The position numbers and the translations under genes were made by a program. The notes under the pieces are model-generated. The model ran no database searches. It had not been told where the DNA came from and saw only the letters and a program-made list of their open reading frames with translations. A DNA stretch of 64,000 nt. It comes from Emticicia sp051209875. Its GTDB lineage: Bacteria; Bacteroidota; Bacteroidia; Cytophagales; Spirosomataceae. Shown piece after piece: positions 26,165 through 34,831 of the stretch. The stretch covers positions 4,526,001-4,590,000 of the forward strand of contig NZ_JBNTQY010000001.1 of the NCBI RefSeq assembly GCF_051209875.1, written 5' to 3'. Each line of letters begins with the position of its first letter. Positions within the stretch are counted from its first letter, which is position 1.

Positions 26165-26216
26165 AACTCATCTAATCTAAAACCTGTATATGAGTTAGGT
26201 TTTGGTTGAGTAGGTA
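26165..26216 (+). repeat. Island hairpin repeat, copy 1
   Basis: An imperfect inverted repeat. The 3' arm GGTTTTGGTTGAGTAGGTA matches the 3' arm of the copy at 34832. The 5' arm contains AACTCA and AAAACC. It sits right after the XRE gene. Confidence 0.5.
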
Positions 26217-26393
26217 TAAACTACCTATATCGTCATTATTATCTTCTTCTTTTCACTGTCTGATTTATCTATGTTTTTGGTTTCTATCCCATCAAGTATC
26301 CTAATCGTGCTAAATTTACAATTATTGTTAATAATCCTTCAAAATATCAATCGCACTAAAACTTATATCATTCCATCATGCATGAGTATAACT

Positions 26394-26425
26394 AAAAAAG
26401 CTATCCAGAACAACCGGATAGCTTT
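26394..26425 (-). terminator. Terminator of the CHAP-like lipoprotein gene
   Basis: AAAGCTATCC (26397-26406), loop AGAACAACC, GGATAGCTTT (26416-26425). On the minus strand a T-run follows. It lies 22 bases past the stop. Confidence 0.75.
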
Positions 26426-26447
26426 AAAAATATCAGCGTTAACAAAG

Positions 26448-27347
26448 CTATTCGAAACTAATTGCTTTATATTCAGAAAGCGACGAAAGTTCACGAGTAG
26501 CTACACGACGCTCCCAAGGAATAGCTCCATTTGGATTTATCCAGCCAGTTGCCCAATTACTTTCAGCTACTTTTACTTTAAGTATTTCACCAGTTTTTGA
26601 CCAATAAATGTCAATTAATATAGTAGCATGGGTACGGTCTGTCTTATAAAATGCCATGCCAGGACGATATGACTTTGTAGAAGATACCCCTGTTGCATAA
26701 TACCCCTTTGCAATTCCTCCAGCACTTCGTCCGATTGTTTCAGCCCATTCAAGACATTGTTTTTGAATACTCAAAAAACTAAGTGTAGCATTATCAGAAG
26801 TTGGAACAGCTACAGAACCATTGCAAGCAAATAAATTGTAACGAGAAATAATTTGATTCACCAATGCAGTTTTACGGGTTGCATCATAGCCAGAACCAAT
26901 AAAAGAAGTTACCATATCATTACGTACACTTGTGGGTACAACTGGTGTAGAACATCTATTTTTTACATTTGAACGATACCAATTATCATATTTTGAAATG
27001 GCACTTCTCATTCGTGAACCATCACCGCCTGCTATGTCTGTTAGCCATTTACTTTGATTATCAATTACTGAACCACCAGACAATCCACCAATAGCAGAGT
27101 TGGCGAGGCGAACAACATTTTTTTGTACCGTTGTTGTTGCTGCTTGATAACCAGTTAAAGATGCCCAACCTTCAGTAGCTGTAGTAACAGAAGCTACCGC
27201 TAACCGTTCCTTCGAATGACTCATAGAGTTTTCAGATTTTTGCATAAAAGCAATATTTGGTACAGGTTGTTCGATTGCATCTTTACAACTTACTGAACCG
27301 AAGACTATTAATAAGGTAATAGTAAAACCTTTTGCAAAATGTTTCAT
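26448..27347 (-). CDS. Secreted lipoprotein with CHAP-like (NlpC/P60 superfamily) domain
   Basis: A 299-residue lipoprotein; the signal and lipobox end at Cys21 (VFGSVSC). Residues about 50-185 are of unknown fold. The C-terminal 110 residues resemble CHAP-type cysteine peptidase/amidase domains: catalytic Cys198 in QKQCLEWAE, His240 in RTHATILI, and an acidic/Asn strand around 262-264 in VAESNWATGW. CHAP enzymes cleave peptidoglycan cross-links or stems. Here the protein would face the periplasm or cell surface. It is cargo of the element, preceded by hairpins and a possible leader peptide. Confidence 0.6.
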   Translation of the reverse strand: MKHFAKGFTITLLIVFGSVSCKDAIEQPVPNIAFMQKSENSMSHSKERLAVASVTTATEGWASLTGYQAATTTVQKNVVRLANSAIGGLSGGSVIDNQSKWLTDIAGGDGSRMRSAISKYDNWYRSNVKNRCSTPVVPTSVRNDMVTSFIGSGYDATRKTALVNQIISRYNLFACNGSVAVPTSDNATLSFLSIQKQCLEWAETIGRSAGGIAKGYYATGVSSTKSYRPGMAFYKTDRTHATILIDIYWSKTGEILKVKVAESNWATGWINPNGAIPWERRVATRELSSLSEYKAISFE

Positions 27348-27430
27348 TTTAATAAATATTTGAGTTAAAAATCAATAGTTTTTTTTATGATTGAAAACTC
27401 ATATATTTGGGTTCTCAATCATAAGATTGT

Positions 27431-27476
27431 AAAAAAACCTTGTTCGTAATGTTTTCCAGACGGCTCGAACGAGGTT
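27431..27476 (-). terminator. Terminator or attenuator hairpin upstream of the CHAP-like gene
   Basis: Read on the minus strand, AACCTCGTTCG (27476-27466) and CGAACAAGGTT (27446-27436) form an 11-bp stem with one mismatch, then seven T (27437-27431). It sits between a 13-codon frame and the CHAP-like gene. It could end the upstream 64-residue gene or attenuate the downstream one. Confidence 0.6.
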
Positions 27477-27478
27477 AT

Positions 27479-27520
27479 TTATAATGGTGGAGGACGATAC
27501 AGTAAATGTAAATTCTTCAT
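27479..27520 (-). CDS. Possible 13-residue leader peptide (MKNLHLLYRPPPL)
   Basis: A short frame of 13 codons and TAA ends 3 bases before a terminator-like hairpin and about 130 bases before the CHAP-like gene. Three consecutive Pro codons could stall ribosomes, which is the expected behaviour of a transcription-attenuation leader. No initiation signal is clear. This is speculative. Confidence 0.25.
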   Translation of the reverse strand: MKNLHLLYRPPPL

Positions 27521-27525
27521 TCTGT

Positions 27526-27720
27526 TTAAATATTTATTTTAGAAATATCCTTTACTGACCCATCCATAAAAAAATAGTCTTCATAGATACTTTCTTGTGT
27601 AGTTTTCTCAGTAAACTTAATCTCAATTTGTTGAGAATGTAGTTCTTCAATAGCATATTTCGATTTATCAACTTTCTTTATATGATAAGATATTGATAAA
27701 TGATTTTGAAAAGGTTCCAT
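27526..27720 (-). CDS. Small hypothetical protein
   Basis: A 64-residue frame, MEPFQNHLSISYHIKKVDKSKYAIEELHSQQIEIKFTEKTTQESI..., with balanced charge and alternating beta-like segments. It lies in a gap where no other gene competes and precedes a hairpin with T-run, so it may be a real small gene. No family is recognised. Confidence 0.35.
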   Translation of the reverse strand: MEPFQNHLSISYHIKKVDKSKYAIEELHSQQIEIKFTEKTTQESIYEDYFFMDGSVKDISKINI

Positions 27721-27802
27721 ATCTTAGTTTTTCTGTAAATTTCTATATAATTTATTGTTCAATACTTTAGAAAAACTTATTTATTCATATGGGATGTATA
27801 AA

Positions 27803-27828
27803 AAAAAGATGTCTTTCGACATCTTTTT
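27803..27828 (-). terminator. Terminator of the kinase/partner operon
   Basis: AAAAAGATGTC, loop TTTC, GACATCTTTTT (27803-27828): an 11-bp stem with A/T tails on both sides. It lies 22 bases past the stop of the partner gene. Confidence 0.85.
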
Positions 27829-27850
27829 AAAATAGTAGAACTTGTATATG

Positions 27851-29197
27851 TTAGTACAGTAATGATTTAATTTCAGACAGTATATTCGTCAAAGATGCTT
27901 TTTCAATAGGGTGAATATGGTCTCCATCTGTCCAAATTAATAAAGTTTCTGCCTTATTTTTACCCTTCATTTGGGCAACAATCGTTTCCTTTTTATTAGA
28001 TTTTAACCTCATACCTAACATTGTAGTAAAATAACTTGTATAACTTTCTGATGATAATACTGTATCTACAGAAAAACCCAGTTTGAGATTTGCTAAAACA
28101 ATATTTAACAAATCAACCCTTTGAAGTGATTTTACTGTAGTTCGAAGTTTGTAAATTAAAATTGAAACCCTACGAGCTATCAAGCTATTAATAAATATAT
28201 TCCTTACTTCATTATCTAAATCAAAATTTACTTTTTGAAAATTTTTGGTTAAATCAAAATTAAATCCTATTGTGTGTTGCTCATCTTTACATATTTCAAT
28301 AACTCGCTTTATAACCTCTTTTTTTATTTCTTCCTCCCAGAACTCAAAATTCTTCAATCCAACATAGTCGTCCATTATTTCTAATAAATGTGGACTAGCA
28401 AACACTCCTTTGGGCTTATAGTTTTGAATTTCAAAATATTCATTAAAAAATAAATCCACTTGATTTTCATCAAATTCAAGTCGTGGAATATTTAGACTAA
28501 GTATTTCATTATTACTTGAATTTTTATTGTAACGAAGAGCAAAACCTAATAAATATTTAAGTTTATATTTCTTATTTATATTCTCAATCGTAATTATATG
28601 TTCATAGTCTTTTTCTTTAATTGCTTTTTTTAAAGATTTTAATCCAGATTTTGACAGTTGGCTTAATATCAGCTTGGTACAATTTTTTAATATTTTAGGC
28701 ATACCCTCGGTTAGATAAAGACCTTGGTCTCCTTTCGTGGCGACTAAAGCTTTTTGTGAAAAATCTAAATCTTCTATCTTCCCTTTGAAAGATGGTTTTA
28801 CATCGGGGTCTCTTGAATACGCTGTATGATACCATATTACAGGTTTAGGATTAAGCTCATTTAAAAATGATTGCAAATCCCTACCTCTCGTTTTGGTGCA
28901 TTCAATTTTTACATCAAACCCTGATTCTCTAACAAAATCACTATCTAATTCTGCATAATTATGGTCAATTATTGCTAAAGTTATCAATTTTCTCTTTTGT
29001 GTGATTTCTTCTATAACTTGCCCAACAATTTGTCGTTCATACACATTAAAAAAACTTAATGCAATTAATCTTCTATCTTCGATAAAATAATTTTTAGGTT
29101 CAAAAATTAACGAACCTGTTGTTACTTCTAATTCTTCCTCTAAATCATCAGAAACCAAAATATCCAATTGGTATTCTTTTTCATCTGAAATATTCAT
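27851..29197 (-). CDS. Unknown partner of the histidine-kinase-like protein
   Basis: A 448-residue soluble protein with no recognised family. The stretch at about 70-165 (KLITLAIIDHNYAELDSDFVRESGFDVKIECTKTRGRDLQSFLNEL, then PVIWYHTAY, then KALVATKGDQG) has an alternating hydrophobic-strand/helix pattern like a response-regulator receiver. I cannot place the phospho-Asp with confidence. The remainder is mostly helical. It overlaps the kinase-like gene by 4 bases (ATGA type), so the two are surely co-translated and probably interact. No DNA-binding domain is obvious. Confidence 0.6.
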   Translation of the reverse strand: MNISDEKEYQLDILVSDDLEEELEVTTGSLIFEPKNYFIEDRRLIALSFFNVYERQIVGQVIEEITQKRKLITLAIIDHNYAELDSDFVRESGFDVKIECTKTRGRDLQSFLNELNPKPVIWYHTAYSRDPDVKPSFKGKIEDLDFSQKALVATKGDQGLYLTEGMPKILKNCTKLILSQLSKSGLKSLKKAIKEKDYEHIITIENINKKYKLKYLLGFALRYNKNSSNNEILSLNIPRLEFDENQVDLFFNEYFEIQNYKPKGVFASPHLLEIMDDYVGLKNFEFWEEEIKKEVIKRVIEICKDEQHTIGFNFDLTKNFQKVNFDLDNEVRNIFINSLIARRVSILIYKLRTTVKSLQRVDLLNIVLANLKLGFSVDTVLSSESYTSYFTTMLGMRLKSNKKETIVAQMKGKNKAETLLIWTDGDHIHPIEKASLTNILSEIKSLLY

Positions 29198-30744
29198 GGT
29201 TTTGGTATTTTTAGACTAATTTTTGTTACATTATTTTCTGTATTTTTACTTTCGGCATCAACTTCAAGTCTCCAAAACTGCTTCGGTTCATAATTCCTTT
29301 TATTCCAACCAACAAAGTAAGGCAATGATAAATATCTTTTTATAGTACGAATACCAGCTGTTATTTTAGTAGAAAAAGATTCTGTTTCAATATCATGTAC
29401 CCAAAAATCAAACGCCTCCTTGGTCATAAATTTATTATTTTCAAAAATTAAATAATCATATCCGCTTGATTCTACTAATTGTATTTTTATCTTGGGATTT
29501 TTATAATTTGTATACTTAAAAGTATTTTTAAGCAGCTCTAATATAACTAATCTGACACCCGTATTCAATCCTGTAACTTCATAATCTTTTCTAACTACAA
29601 TTTCGTTAGATGAAGGAAGGCTTTCAATTAGTTGTAAAATAGTTTCTTTATGTTCCTTTTGAGAAAGAGATAAAGATTCAATACTATTTTTAATGACTTC
29701 TATTGATTCTGTTATTAATTCCAGTAAACAGAAAGTCTTAGTATCATTTTCTAAAAAAATAGCACCTCTTTCATCTATTTTCCCTGTATCAAGGTACATC
29801 TCACCCACTCTCATAATAGCTAAATTAAATTCATTTGCCTGTTTTAACCAACTTAATGCTGACTCAGATTTTAACAAATTTGTTTCTAAGTAACTACCCT
29901 TGTATTGATTATTTTCTTCTAAAAACTCAAGCCCTTTTTTGTTATAACTAACAAGTGCATTCAATTGATGAACAAAGCTATGCGATTGTTCATCGTTGAT
30001 TTTTTTCCATTCAGCATCTTTTACTTTAATCAATGCAGTCTGTGATAGTATTTTTTCAATCAAAGCAAATAAATTACAAAGTTCATCTTCTTCTAATGCA
30101 CGTTCAACAATAAAGAATAATATTCCGTTATATGTTCCATTGGTTTCAGGTCGTAAAAAATAAGCAAAAAAATCATTATCATAATTTCTTACAAAATCTG
30201 AGTAATAATTCATCATTTCATTTATTTTAGCTTCATTACCCTCAAAGTACGTATTAATTTTTTCAATGAATTTACTATTTTCAGAATTACTACTTTCGAG
30301 AAGTAAATTATATACAGCAAATGAGTCTGAATAATGATGTAATGCTTCTGCGTTACCATTTCCTTTTAGCACCAAACCCATAACATCGTTAGATTCCAAG
30401 ATAAACTCTGTAATGCTAACAGCTTTATCTTCTTTGACCAATGTTGCTGCACCTTCAATACTTTTTCTGACTTTATCCATTTTACTAATTCTTTTTTCAT
30501 CATTATTACTATGTTTTTTTAAGAATTCGTCAATATTATTGATATCTATGGTACGGACTTTCTTATAGTCACTAATGAAAAGAACTGTATGGTAGAGATA
30601 TATTTCTTTAAAGTAAGATATTATACTTTCACAACTAAAATCGAAACATCTGGAAACAAATATTTCTTCATTTATTGCTCCTCCATGAAACAGTTTTTGC
30701 TGCTCTTGGATATATTTTCTAGTTTTGAAGTTAGTTAATGACAT
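29194..30744 (-). CDS. Divergent soluble histidine kinase (GHKL ATPase)
   Basis: A 516-residue protein without membrane segments. An H-box-like EQSHSFVHQLNALV (His255 or His259) begins the kinase part. An N-box LVILELLKNTFKYTNY (Asn407) follows, then YLIFENNK and the G-box-like AGIRTIKRYL, and a closing strand near the C-terminus. The N-terminal 240 residues are an unknown sensor region. It lies between an MFS transporter gene (14 bases upstream) and the partner protein (4-base overlap). It may transduce a signal linked to the transported compound. A role in defence is also possible and unproven. Confidence 0.65.
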   Translation of the reverse strand: MSLTNFKTRKYIQEQQKLFHGGAINEEIFVSRCFDFSCESIISYFKEIYLYHTVLFISDYKKVRTIDINNIDEFLKKHSNNDEKRISKMDKVRKSIEGAATLVKEDKAVSITEFILESNDVMGLVLKGNGNAEALHHYSDSFAVYNLLLESSNSENSKFIEKINTYFEGNEAKINEMMNYYSDFVRNYDNDFFAYFLRPETNGTYNGILFFIVERALEEDELCNLFALIEKILSQTALIKVKDAEWKKINDEQSHSFVHQLNALVSYNKKGLEFLEENNQYKGSYLETNLLKSESALSWLKQANEFNLAIMRVGEMYLDTGKIDERGAIFLENDTKTFCLLELITESIEVIKNSIESLSLSQKEHKETILQLIESLPSSNEIVVRKDYEVTGLNTGVRLVILELLKNTFKYTNYKNPKIKIQLVESSGYDYLIFENNKFMTKEAFDFWVHDIETESFSTKITAGIRTIKRYLSLPYFVGWNKRNYEPKQFWRLEVDAESKNTENNVTKISLKIPKP

Positions 30745-30758
30745 ATTAAAAAAAATTA

Positions 30759-32006
30759 CTACTCAATATAATCGGCATTGTTTTCAAATTTATCTTTAAG
30801 CTGAGTTGTAGCGTAAAAAGCTATCCCAATTGAAAAAAAAGCGACAATAAATGCACTATGTAACAAACTAAATCCCAAATTTTTCAATGGCATATAACCA
30901 AACTCAGTTAAAGGGAATAATAAGCCTCTAACTACATTTGGTACAATAGAGGCAACTGTACCTCTTAAATTGGTTCCAAATTGTTCAGTTGCATTCATTA
31001 CGATTAACCCCCAAAAACCAACACTTGCACCAAGTAATGCACACCTAAAGTAAAAGTCAATCGAAGAAAAAATAGGAACATATAGATATATTGAAATAGC
31101 AAGAAATTGAAAAGCTAAGTAATATTGTATTACCCTAATTCTTTTGGCTATAAATATGCTTATCATACTAGCAAAAATATCAAAAATAGCTAAACTAAAA
31201 TATGCAATCATAACAGCAATTGCTGGTTTGATTTCAGAAAGTAGTTTAACTTCCCCAAACTCTTTTGAAAGTGGGATTAAAAAACCCATTATATAGTATG
31301 CTGGTAAACCAGCTAAAATACAGTAAAGCATTTTCAATCTTCTATTCTTATCTGACAAAAGGTATAATAAACTTGTGTCGGCTTCATTTTCGGATGTTTT
31401 TTCAAATAAAATAGACTCCGAAATTGCAGAACGGAAAAATAATAGAATAATACCCAAGACTCCGCCTATAATAAATGCCCAGCGCCACCCACTTAAACTC
31501 AAATAAGTTGTATGTTCCAGTGATAACGCTACAACTCCAGCTATTACGGCTCCAAACATTCCAATTACTAAAAATATCATGTTTGTTAAAGTAGTCTTAT
31601 TTGGAGGTACGACTTCTTTTATCAATGCTAACCCAACTCCCATCTCTCCAGCTAAACCAAAGCCTGAGAAAAATCTAAGGGCTTTGTACCAAGCTATATC
31701 TTGAATAAATGCATTTGCAATGGTTGCTATTGAAAAAGTAAGAATTATGCCTATAAGTGCTATTTTTCTGCCGTAAATATCTGAAATTCTACCCCAAAAA
31801 ATTCCACCAATAAAAAAGCCAACAACTGTCCAATTCATTAACGAAATAGCAAAAGTACCTAACTCAGTCTCTGGGATATTCAATTCCAGTAGACTTTCAA
31901 CTCTAACATTAGCAAAAATGGTTAGGTCATACAAGTCCACAAAATATCCAAATGATGCTATTAAAACAATAAACCACATTTTTCGAGTCATTTTTTTATT
32001 TTCCAT
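30759..32006 (-). CDS. MFS transporter (metabolite/H+ symporter-like)
   Basis: A 415-residue inner-membrane protein with about twelve membrane segments. Motif A is GGIFWGRISDIYGRKIAL between segments 2 and 3, and FFSGFGLAGEMGVGLALIKEVVPPNKTTLTN resembles the fourth/fifth helix motif of sugar or organic-acid porters. ISESILFEKTSENEADTS lies in the central loop. The substrate cannot be read. It is the first gene of a three-gene operon with the kinase-like and partner genes and is divergent from the SDR gene (133 bases). Confidence 0.85.
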   Translation of the reverse strand: MENKKMTRKMWFIVLIASFGYFVDLYDLTIFANVRVESLLELNIPETELGTFAISLMNWTVVGFFIGGIFWGRISDIYGRKIALIGIILTFSIATIANAFIQDIAWYKALRFFSGFGLAGEMGVGLALIKEVVPPNKTTLTNMIFLVIGMFGAVIAGVVALSLEHTTYLSLSGWRWAFIIGGVLGIILLFFRSAISESILFEKTSENEADTSLLYLLSDKNRRLKMLYCILAGLPAYYIMGFLIPLSKEFGEVKLLSEIKPAIAVMIAYFSLAIFDIFASMISIFIAKRIRVIQYYLAFQFLAISIYLYVPIFSSIDFYFRCALLGASVGFWGLIVMNATEQFGTNLRGTVASIVPNVVRGLLFPLTEFGYMPLKNLGFSLLHSAFIVAFFSIGIAFYATTQLKDKFENNADYIE

Positions 32007-32139
32007 AGATTTATAAGTTTAGTAAAATAATGCAAGCAAGTTGCGGATAAATTTTAGTAGAAATCTTATTTTTTCTTATTTTTTAGCTAATTGTATTACA
32101 AGGCATTAATTTTGTTGTCTAAAAGATAAAACTACTTAA

Positions 32140-32910
32140 ATGCAATTAGATTTAAAGAATAAAATTTGCTTAATTACAGGTTCTACCAGCGGAATTGGGC
32201 TTGCGATTGCGAAAAAATTACTTGATGAAAAAGCCATTATTTATATTAATGGAAGGGATGAACAGAAGATGAAGGATGTACTTTCATCTCTGAAATCGGA
32301 ATATCCAAATATCCCAATTAATGGAATTATTGCAGACTTATCAAAAGTTGACGGAGTTGAAAAAGTAATTAAAATGTTGCCTAAAATTGATATACTTATT
32401 AATAATGTTGGTTTTTTTGAGCCAAAAAGCTATTCTGATTTGACAGAATCTGATTGGAATGATTCATTTAATGTAAATTTTAGATGTAGCGAAAAATTGT
32501 CAAAACACTATGTAAAAGATATGCTATCAAACGGCTGGGGGAGAATTATATTTATTTCAAGTGCTTCTGGAATTCATATACAACCAAATCTTTTACCTTA
32601 TGGAGCAGCCAAAGCTGCACAATTAACAGTTTCAGAAGGACTTGCAAAGACTACGATATACACAGGGGTTACAGTGAATGTAGTTGCACCAGGACCTACT
32701 TGGACAGAAGGGGCAAGAATTTTTATTAAAAAACTTGCCACCCAACGAAATGAAAGTTTTGAAGATACAAAACAAAATTTCTTCAAAATTGATAGGCCTA
32801 ATTCAAAAATCAAAAGGTGGCTGTCTGTAGATGAAGTTGCAAATCTTGTAATTTTTTTAGTAAGTCCACTTGCTTCAGGGATTAACGGACAAATTTATAT
32901 GCTTTACTGA
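32140..32910 (+). CDS. SDR-family oxidoreductase
   Basis: A 256-residue classical short-chain dehydrogenase. The cofactor motif is TGSTSGIG (about 14-21), the NNAG motif appears as NNVG, the catalytic Ser lies in FISSASG, YGAAK matches YxxxK, and NVVAPGPTWT matches the PG motif. The C-terminus stops at INGQIYMLY, slightly shorter than the usual ITGQxxxVDGG. The ADL of the second strand suggests NAD(P) binding. It is divergent from the MFS/kinase operon and may act on the same compound. Confidence 0.92.
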   Translation: MQLDLKNKICLITGSTSGIGLAIAKKLLDEKAIIYINGRDEQKMKDVLSSLKSEYPNIPINGIIADLSKVDGVEKVIKMLPKIDILINNVGFFEPKSYSDLTESDWNDSFNVNFRCSEKLSKHYVKDMLSNGWGRIIFISSASGIHIQPNLLPYGAAKAAQLTVSEGLAKTTIYTGVTVNVVAPGPTWTEGARIFIKKLATQRNESFEDTKQNFFKIDRPNSKIKRWLSVDEVANLVIFLVSPLASGINGQIYMLY

Positions 32911-33230
32911 AAGTATTTTATAATGTATTTTATTATCCAAAATCATAGAAATAGTCATTAATCATCTTGTTAAAAGTTTTTTCATATTGAATGACCCTAT
33001 TTTAAATAAAATAGAGCATAAAATATTGCGACCTCATAGCAACTGCCGTTCACAAAGTCTCTCTTGTATAACTGTCTCCAAAATTCCAAATTCTTGAAAA
33101 CACTAAATATTAAATCTATTAAGGCCTTCTGTCGGAAGGTCTTATTTTTTAGTGTATTTCAAACTAAAACTTTGAGTTGATTTAGTGAAGCGGAACATAA
33201 ACATTTCTTCAAAACCTATTTTAAAAAGCT

Positions 33231-33282
33231 CAACCAATCCAGAACCCATATATGGGAATTGTTTTGCTTGGGTGTGGTATAA
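33231..33282 (-). repeat. Island hairpin repeat, copy 2
   Basis: Contains ATTGTTTTGCTTGGGT and GGTATAA, matching ATTGTTTTGGTTGGGT and GGTATAA of the copy at 34832. The upstream halves (ATTTCTTCAAA...) also match. It is more decayed than the other copies. Confidence 0.5.
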
Positions 33283-33329
33283 GCTTCGTGATGAGTTATT
33301 AAAGTATTCACCAAAGCCAAGCTGAACTG

Positions 33330-33541
33330 TAAATTGTTTTATTCTAAGACATACGGAGACCTGTTTTATAGTACACATTCATAGAATTATACCGTTACAT
33401 AACCGAATAATAAAATTACTAAAATGATTCGCTTTTAATTTGTACTATTGCTGAAAATATTAATTTTTGAGATATAGACACTATTATAATAATACAAAAA
33501 GTACAACAAAACATTCGTATTTTTAGGAATTAGTTACAAAT
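33330..33541 (+). repeat. Direct repeat unit 1, upstream of the GNAT gene
   Basis: About 210 bases similar to 35062-35335. Shared blocks in order are ATTCTAAGA/GTTCTAAGA, ACCTGTTT, CCGAATAATAAA, TTTTAATTTGTA, TATTGCTGA, CACTATTATAATA and AATACAAAAAGTAC, each lying just before a plus-strand gene start. It probably carries the promoter of the gene that follows. Confidence 0.65.
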
Positions 33542-33543
33542 TA

Positions 33544-34029
33544 ATGAAGACGATAATTGACAAACCAACCAATATAAACAAAGACTTGTTAAATCAACTT
33601 ATCAATTTGGTTGAAGAGGGTGCCCAAGTTCAAAGACATTATATAGAGAGAGGAATTGAAACAGCCGACTTAATTGCATTATACGTTTTAAATGGTATTA
33701 TACTTAGTTCTGTCACTTTGAAAAATCCATTGAAATCATACAAAGACAGCGTGTTTCAGTTAGCACGAGCTAACAAATTGAATATTGACAGTCTTAAAGA
33801 GTTAGGTTACATAATTACAAACCCTGAACATGAAGGGCAAAAGCTTTGTCAGAGTTTATTAACAGAGTTTTTTAAAATCATAGGAGAAAAACAAATGTTT
33901 GCAACTACACGCAAACCTTCGATGGCTCATATTCTTACGAAATTTGGCTTTGAAAAAATTGGACACACATATAAGACTGATTTGGAACTATTAGTTTTAA
34001 ATGTTAAGGATAACAGAACAAATATCTAA
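33544..34029 (+). CDS. GNAT-like acetyltransferase
   Basis: A 161-residue soluble protein. The segment NPEHEGQKLCQSLLTEFFKIIGEKQMFATTRKPSMAHILTKFGFEKIG has the GNAT pattern: a loop followed by a helix (acetyl-CoA binding region) and a late KFGFEKIG motif. The pyrophosphate-binding R/QxxGxG/A is weak here (EHEGQKL). It is followed after 6 bases by the AbiV gene remnant or start. The pairing may be a toxin/antitoxin-like or defence unit, but the substrate is unknown. Confidence 0.6.
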   Translation: MKTIIDKPTNINKDLLNQLINLVEEGAQVQRHYIERGIETADLIALYVLNGIILSSVTLKNPLKSYKDSVFQLARANKLNIDSLKELGYIITNPEHEGQKLCQSLLTEFFKIIGEKQMFATTRKPSMAHILTKFGFEKIGHTYKTDLELLVLNVKDNRTNI

Positions 34030-34100
34030 AAAAAAATGATGAGAGAACAACTATCCACATATAAGTTTTAAAAAATGCAGCGGAATCATTCAAAAATGGC

Positions 34101-34661
34101 TTGAGGTTATACTTTGATTCAATTTTGCTGTATAATAACAAATCCTGTCCATCAGCTTTCCAATTAGCTGTTTTAGCTCTTGAAGAATTTATTAAATCTT
34201 ATTGGGTGGAACGCTATTATTATTCAATTTCAAATGAGGGTTTTCCTGATAAGGAATTTGAACAAGAATGGTTGAACCTATTATATTTTCATCCAAGAAA
34301 ACAGAAAGCCTTTTTTGGGTGGGGCATTTCAAGGGAATACAGTTCAAAGTTTATAACAATGATTGAAAAAGGAGAGTTAAAGTTAAAGAAACAAAAAGCA
34401 ACGTATGTTGGGCTTAAGAAAACCAAAAAGGTTATTGATGTTAATGGTAAAATATCTTTGCCAACACAAATAAAAGAATTGGACGCTATACAGCTTATCT
34501 CGCTTTTAACTGACTATTTAAAGGACCGATGCGAAATGAAAAAGTTTTATGAATATCATTTTGACATTGAGGAAAAAGATGCACTCTTAACCGAAGAACT
34601 ACATAACGAATTAAAAAAAATGGCGACACCGAAGTTGACTAAAGAGAACACCATCATTTGA
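34101..34661 (+). CDS. AbiV-family abortive-infection protein, 5' end displaced by a frameshift
   Basis: The 186-codon frame (TTG start) has the AbiV HEPN core SAFQLAVLALEEFIKSYWVER. The same frame is open further upstream and reads LKNAAESFKNGLRLYFDSILLYNN, the typical AbiV N-terminus, but has no start codon before an in-frame TAA at 34062. An ATG at 34036, 6 bases after the GNAT stop, opens MMREQLSTYKF in another frame that stops at AAGTTTTAAAAAA. One extra T there would join both frames. So this is a pseudogene by a 1-base deletion, a sequencing error, or a shorter TTG-initiated protein. AbiV proteins block phage translation. Confidence 0.65.
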   Translation: MRLYFDSILLYNNKSCPSAFQLAVLALEEFIKSYWVERYYYSISNEGFPDKEFEQEWLNLLYFHPRKQKAFFGWGISREYSSKFITMIEKGELKLKKQKATYVGLKKTKKVIDVNGKISLPTQIKELDAIQLISLLTDYLKDRCEMKKFYEYHFDIEEKDALLTEELHNELKKMATPKLTKENTII

Positions 34662-34831
34662 GACAATATTGAAAAAAGGCAGCAGGTAACACAGGTAACT
34701 GTTGCACAACTACTTCCAAAAATCCAAAATTTCCAAAAAACAAATATATTGACATCCCGAGGTCTTTTTGTTGATTGCTTTAAATTTTAGGTGGCTTGCA
34801 ACAGTTATATATTTCTTCAAACCCTAATAAA

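Larger units (their letters stand above)
32911..33543. other. Intergenic region with hairpin and first repeat unit
   Basis: This 633-base gap contains a hairpin AAGGCCTTC/GAAGGTCTT (33121-33143) followed by ATTTTTT, a likely rightward terminator. It also holds an island hairpin copy at about 33231-33282 and the first copy of a direct repeat (33330-33541). A 78-codon minus-strand frame here is judged spurious. Confidence 0.6.

Noticed and set aside
33142..33378. 78-codon minus-strand frame (MCTIKQVSVCLRIKQF...)
   Set aside because: It lies across an island hairpin copy and a direct repeat, and the matching frame in the second repeat copy is broken by stops, so it is probably non-coding repeat DNA.
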